From positions 1-7,085 of the forward strand of contig DPMS01000445.1 of assembly GCA_003541285.1 (NCBI GenBank): 7,085 bases of DNA, written 5' to 3'. The translations under genes were made by a program, and so were the position numbers. The notes under the pieces were generated by a model that saw nothing but the letters and a program-made list of their open reading frames with translations, searched no databases and was not told where the DNA came from. Shown piece by piece: positions 4,130 through 7,085 of this stretch; positions within the stretch are counted from its first letter, which is position 1; each line of letters opens with the position of its first letter. This DNA is from Actinomycetota bacterium (lineage in GTDB: Bacteria; Actinomycetota; Actinomycetes; Streptosporangiales; Streptosporangiaceae).

Positions 4130-7085
4130 TGTCCAGGCGCGCCGTTTCCTTGATTCTGAATGTCGTGTTGGTCATTTGCGGGGCACTACTTGGCCTAGGG
4201 GCGAACTACGCCACTAACGGTGGCCCTTCTATTATCGCCATCCCCGACTGGGTGAAGCGCTGGGCATTGCCGATATCGGGCGTCACCCTGCTTGTGGTCC
4301 TCACTGCCCGAATATGGTTGTTCCTAGTGGAGCATCCCCGGCAGAAAACGTCATGGTCATCCGGACGGTCGCCCTTTCCTGGCCTGGAGGCATTTACCGA
4401 GGAGGAGGCCGACGTTTTCTTCGGCAGAGAGCGTGAGACTCAGCAGCTCATCGACCGGCTGAGTCCCACGCTCCCCCGCGACGCCAATCGTTTTGTGGCC
4501 GTCATCGGCCCGTCCGGCGTGGGGAAGTCATCGGTCCTGCACGCGGGCGTGTTGCCGCGACTACAGGACCGGCCCAGCCGGTGGGCCGCAGTTCCCCCGT
4601 TTGTGCCGGAGACGGAGCCCACCCGCAACCTGGCGCGCAGCCTGGCAGCGGCGCTCGACGGCGCCGACGCCGACAGCGTGCACGCCGAACTTCTCGCGGA
4701 CCCGCGAGCGCTGGCCCGCAACGCCGAGCGGATTCGCCAGCGCCGACCCCGGGGCACCCGATTTACGTTGCTGATCATCGATCAGGCCGAAGAACTCGTG
4801 ACTCTCTGCGGTGAAAGCGAGTGCAAGTCCTTCCTGAACCTGCTCGATCAGGGGCTGCGCGATGATCCGAAACTGTGGATCCTATGTGCGCTGCGGTCCG
4901 ACTTTCTGACGGCTTTCTTGGACCGCGGATTCGCCCAGCTTTTCAAGAACCCAGTCGTGATCGGGGCCCTTGACCGGCAAGCGCTCTTCGAGGTCATCGA
5001 AAAGCCAGCCGAACGGGCGGGCCTCACCTTCGCGCCGGGTGTGGTTGGGCGCCTTGTCGATGACACCGGCAGCGGGGACGCGATGCCGCTGCTCGCGTGC
5101 ACGCTTCGGGCCCTGTATGAGACGAGGGGCGCCAACGGCATGGTCACTGCCGACGACTACGTGCGGGTCGGAGGCGTGGCGGGGACCCTCGCGCGGCAGG
5201 CTGACAAGGTTGCGGCGGAGCTGGCGGCCGCGTATCCCGGCGTTTCCGTGACCGACGTGCTGACGAACTTCGTGGCGCTGGATGGCGATCAGCCGATGCG
5301 TCGGCGTGTGGCGGAGGAGAACCTGAGCCCGACCGAGCGCCACGTAGTGGACGCGTTTACCGCAGCCAGGCTGCTGCACAGCGTGGGCGACGGTGCGGGA
5401 CGCCGCCTGGAAGTGGTCCACGAGGCGATATTCCGCCAGTGGGCACCGCTCCGCGAGGCAATCTTCGCCCGGTCAGACGACTTGCGGCAACGGGCGGAGC
5501 TCGAGCGAGCGGCAGAGGACTGGAATGACTCCGGGCGGCTGGACTCCTACCTGCTGCGAGGCGATCGCCTGCGCAGGGCGCTCGCATGGACCGCCCGCGA
5601 CGCACCCGTCGGCGGGGAATCCCCCACCCTCCACGAGTTCCTGCAGCGCTCGGCGTTCTCGGACCACGAGGCCCGAAAGCAGCTCTCGGAGGCGGTGGCC
5701 CGTTATGCGCTTGGCCTCGCCGACCGCGACGCTGAGCAGAGCGTGCTGCTGGTGCTCGCCGCGGTCGACGAGTGCGGGCACACCCCGCTCGCACACCGGG
5801 CATTGCTGGCCGCGCTGGAGCGGTTGCGGACAAAGGCGATCCTGCGCGGGCACAAGGACGCCGTGCGGGGGGTCGCGTGGTCGCCCGACGGGCAGCGGAT
5901 CGCAACCTGCTCGCACGACCGCACCCTGCGGATCTGGCGTGTGGACGGGACAGGGGTCCGGAGCATCCGCGGGCATTCGGACTGGATGCGCGCGGTCGCC
6001 TGGGCACCCGACGGCCGGCGAGTGGTGACCGCCTCGAACGACCACACGGCCATGATCTGGGACGCGGGCAGCGGAGATCAGCTCGCCCGGCTGGCAGGTC
6101 ACAAGGACGTGGTGCACGCTGTGGCGTGGGCTCCCTCCGGGTCGCATCTGGCCACCGGTTCGCATGACCACACCGCCAAGGTATGGGACGCCGAAACGAG
6201 CCGGGCGCTCGTCACCCTGCGGGGGCATGAGAGCTGGGTGCGGAGCGTGGCGTGGTCCGGGGACGGGCAGCGGCTGGCGACTGGTTCCAGCGACGGCACC
6301 ATCCGCATCTGGGATGCCGCCAGCGGGGCCCACCTGAGGACGATCGCAGGGCATGACGACTGGGTGCACTGCGTGGCGTGGTCGCCCGATGGGCGGCTGA
6401 TCGCCTCGGCGTCCAGCGACGAAACGGTGCGGGTCTGGCACGCCGAGGACAGCGAGGTCGCACCGCTTGTGCTGCGCGGCCACCACGACTGGGTGCACCG
6501 CGTGGCCTGGTCCCCGGACGGGGAGTCACTGGCCACAGCGTCGCGGGACCGAACCGTGCGGATCTGGGACAGCGAGTCCGGTGCCGAGCTGGCGGCGCTC
6601 CACGGCCACGCCGACTGGGTGCACGATCTGTCATGGTCGCCCGACGGCTCGATGATAGCGACCGCGTCCTACGACAAGACCGCGCGGGTGTGGGAGGCGC
6701 ACGCGGCAGCCAGGGAACGCCTTCTCCACCACGACGGCAAGGTCCAAGGGATCGGGTGGTCTCCCGACAGCACACGCTTGGCTACCGCGTCCCACGACCA
6801 GACAGCCCGCGTCTGGAGCGTCGACGGCACCTTGCTAGGAACCCTGCGCGGCCACACCGGGTGGGTGCACGACGTGTCCTGGTCAACCCCGGACCAAGAC
6901 CGGCTGGCCACGGCGTCCCGGGATATGTGCGTGATCATCTGGGACAGCCGTCGCTACGTCGAGGCAGCTGTGTTGCGCGGCCACGACAACTGGGTAGAAG
7001 CGCTCATGTGGTCGCCGGATGGCCGCAGGATCGCCACCGCGTCTAACGACCGCACCGCCCGGATCTGGGACGCGGGGACTTTTAG
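4054..7085 (+). CDS. Membrane-anchored nSTAND1 NTPase with C-terminal WD40 repeats (3' end beyond window)
   Basis: A STAND-class signalling ATPase: such proteins stay monomeric until a sensor domain meets its ligand, then oligomerise with ATP to switch on an effector. Residues 30-50 and 71-92 are two hydrophobic segments, probably a helical hairpin with both protein ends in the cytosol. The NTPase begins at FFGRERETQQLIDRL (about 122). Walker A is GPSGVGKSS (152-160) and Walker B is LLIIDQAEEL with D243. The typical nSTAND1 sequence follows: LRSDFL, VIGALDRQALFEVIEKPAER (301-320), PLLACTL (345), GGVAGTLARQAD (373) and HEAIFRQW (456). A helical linker leads to ten WD40 repeats from about residue 596 to the window edge, where the frame is still open (1010 codons seen). 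Start: GTG 4054 has AGGAGG; ATG 4126 would begin 24 residues later, just before the first helix, and ATG 4018 is also in frame. No protease, TIR or nuclease domain is fused at the N-terminus. Role in phage defence, programmed death or developmental signalling is inference; the architecture is certain. Confidence 0.93.
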   Translation, partial: MWGGGPAREHRNAGRRGAGKRAGRMMSRRAVSLILNVVLVICGALLGLGANYATNGGPSIIAIPDWVKRWALPISGVTLLVVLTARIWLFLVEHPRQKTSWSSGRSPFPGLEAFTEEEADVFFGRERETQQLIDRLSPTLPRDANRFVAVIGPSGVGKSSVLHAGVLPRLQDRPSRWAAVPPFVPETEPTRNLARSLAAALDGADADSVHAELLADPRALARNAERIRQRRPRGTRFTLLIIDQAEELVTLCGESECKSFLNLLDQGLRDDPKLWILCALRSDFLTAFLDRGFAQLFKNPVVIGALDRQALFEVIEKPAERAGLTFAPGVVGRLVDDTGSGDAMPLLACTLRALYETRGANGMVTADDYVRVGGVAGTLARQADKVAAELAAAYPGVSVTDVLTNFVALDGDQPMRRRVAEENLSPTERHVVDAFTAARLLHSVGDGAGRRLEVVHEAIFRQWAPLREAIFARSDDLRQRAELERAAEDWNDSGRLDSYLLRGDRLRRALAWTARDAPVGGESPTLHEFLQRSAFSDHEARKQLSEAVARYALGLADRDAEQSVLLVLAAVDECGHTPLAHRALLAALERLRTKAILRGHKDAVRGVAWSPDGQRIATCSHDRTLRIWRVDGTGVRSIRGHSDWMRAVAWAPDGRRVVTASNDHTAMIWDAGSGDQLARLAGHKDVVHAVAWAPSGSHLATGSHDHTAKVWDAETSRALVTLRGHESWVRSVAWSGDGQRLATGSSDGTIRIWDAASGAHLRTIAGHDDWVHCVAWSPDGRLIASASSDETVRVWHAEDSEVAPLVLRGHHDWVHRVAWSPDGESLATASRDRTVRIWDSESGAELAALHGHADWVHDLSWSPDGSMIATASYDKTARVWEAHAAARERLLHHDGKVQGIGWSPDSTRLATASHDQTARVWSVDGTLLGTLRGHTGWVHDVSWSTPDQDRLATASRDMCVIIWDSRRYVEAAVLRGHDNWVEALMWSPDGRRIATASNDRTARIWDAGTF
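5839..7085 (+). repeat. Ten tandem WD40 repeats of 41-43 codons
   Basis: The Gly-His (or equivalent) codons begin at 5848, 5971, 6097, 6223, 6349, 6478, 6604, 6727, 6850 and 6979, giving spacings of 123, 126, 126, 126, 129, 126, 123, 123 and 129 bases. A typical blade reads GH-x-x-W-V-x-x-V-A-W-S-P-D-G, then A-T-A-S-x-D-x-T-A-R-I-W-D. Each keeps the structural His, the Ser-x-Asp and the closing Trp. Repeat 8 has His-His in place of Gly-His, and repeat 9 has a longer turn (WSTPDQDR) and MCV where the TAR position normally lies. Ten blades exceed one seven-bladed propeller, so a second propeller probably continues past the edge (fourteen would make two). Confidence 0.95.

Noticed and set aside
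3867..4217. ATG-started + frame of 116 codons after the GT81 gene
   Set aside because: It overlaps the nSTAND coding sequence in another frame, has no ribosome site and is Arg-rich with no domain; the nSTAND frame accounts for the DNA from 4054 or 4126 onward.
5473..6498. Minus-strand ORF of 341 codons with internal periodicity
   Set aside because: The periodicity comes from the WD40 repeats on the + strand in a high-GC frame; it is a shadow, not a repeat protein.
5848..7085. Regular 123-129 base repeat spacing resembling a satellite or CRISPR-like array
   Set aside because: The units are diverged and always multiples of three, and they translate to WD40 blades in one open frame; there are no identical repeats separated by unique spacers.

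Overview
High-GC DNA (codon third positions mostly G or C, GGAGG-type ribosome sites) with actinobacterial gene families: an IS701-type transposase, a GT81 glucosyl-3-phosphoglycerate synthase relative and a very large nSTAND1-WD40 protein. It most resembles an accessory region of a filamentous actinomycete chromosome (Streptomyces or a related group). No rRNA, tRNA or CRISPR is visible. All supported genes lie on the + strand.

Layout. Bases 1-432 hold no gene I can defend. Bases 433-1067 hold a DnaB N-terminal-domain-like gene, broken by an apparent one-base frameshift near 655-663 and cut at its 3' end by an insertion sequence. Bases 1072-2586 are a complete IS701-family element of 1515 bp, with 15-bp perfect terminal inverted repeats and a CTAG target duplication on each side. 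Its transposase has its catalytic residues in one frame (1138-2325) and a recognisable C-terminal region in another (to 2584), so it is frameshifted near an A5G4 run. Bases 2591-2867 are remnant or intergenic sequence. Bases 2868-3866 encode a GT81 glycosyltransferase related to GpgS, with several changes at conserved positions. Bases 3867-4053 are a short spacer carrying a doubtful overlapping ORF.

From 4054 (or 4126) to the right edge runs one uninterrupted reading frame of at least 1010 codons: two predicted N-terminal membrane helices, an nSTAND1-type P-loop NTPase with clear Walker A and B motifs, a helical linker, then ten WD40 repeats. It is truncated by the window edge.

Functional picture. 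The left part is a decayed, transposon-hit accessory segment. The right part is a membrane-anchored signalling or conflict ATPase with a beta-propeller sensor, the architecture of STAND proteins that recognise a ligand, oligomerise and trigger an effector. Its only close neighbour is the GT81-like enzyme. Whether the two work together cannot be decided from this window. The best candidate for an undescribed system is the two-helix/nSTAND1/WD40 protein, possibly with the atypical GT81 enzyme as partner.
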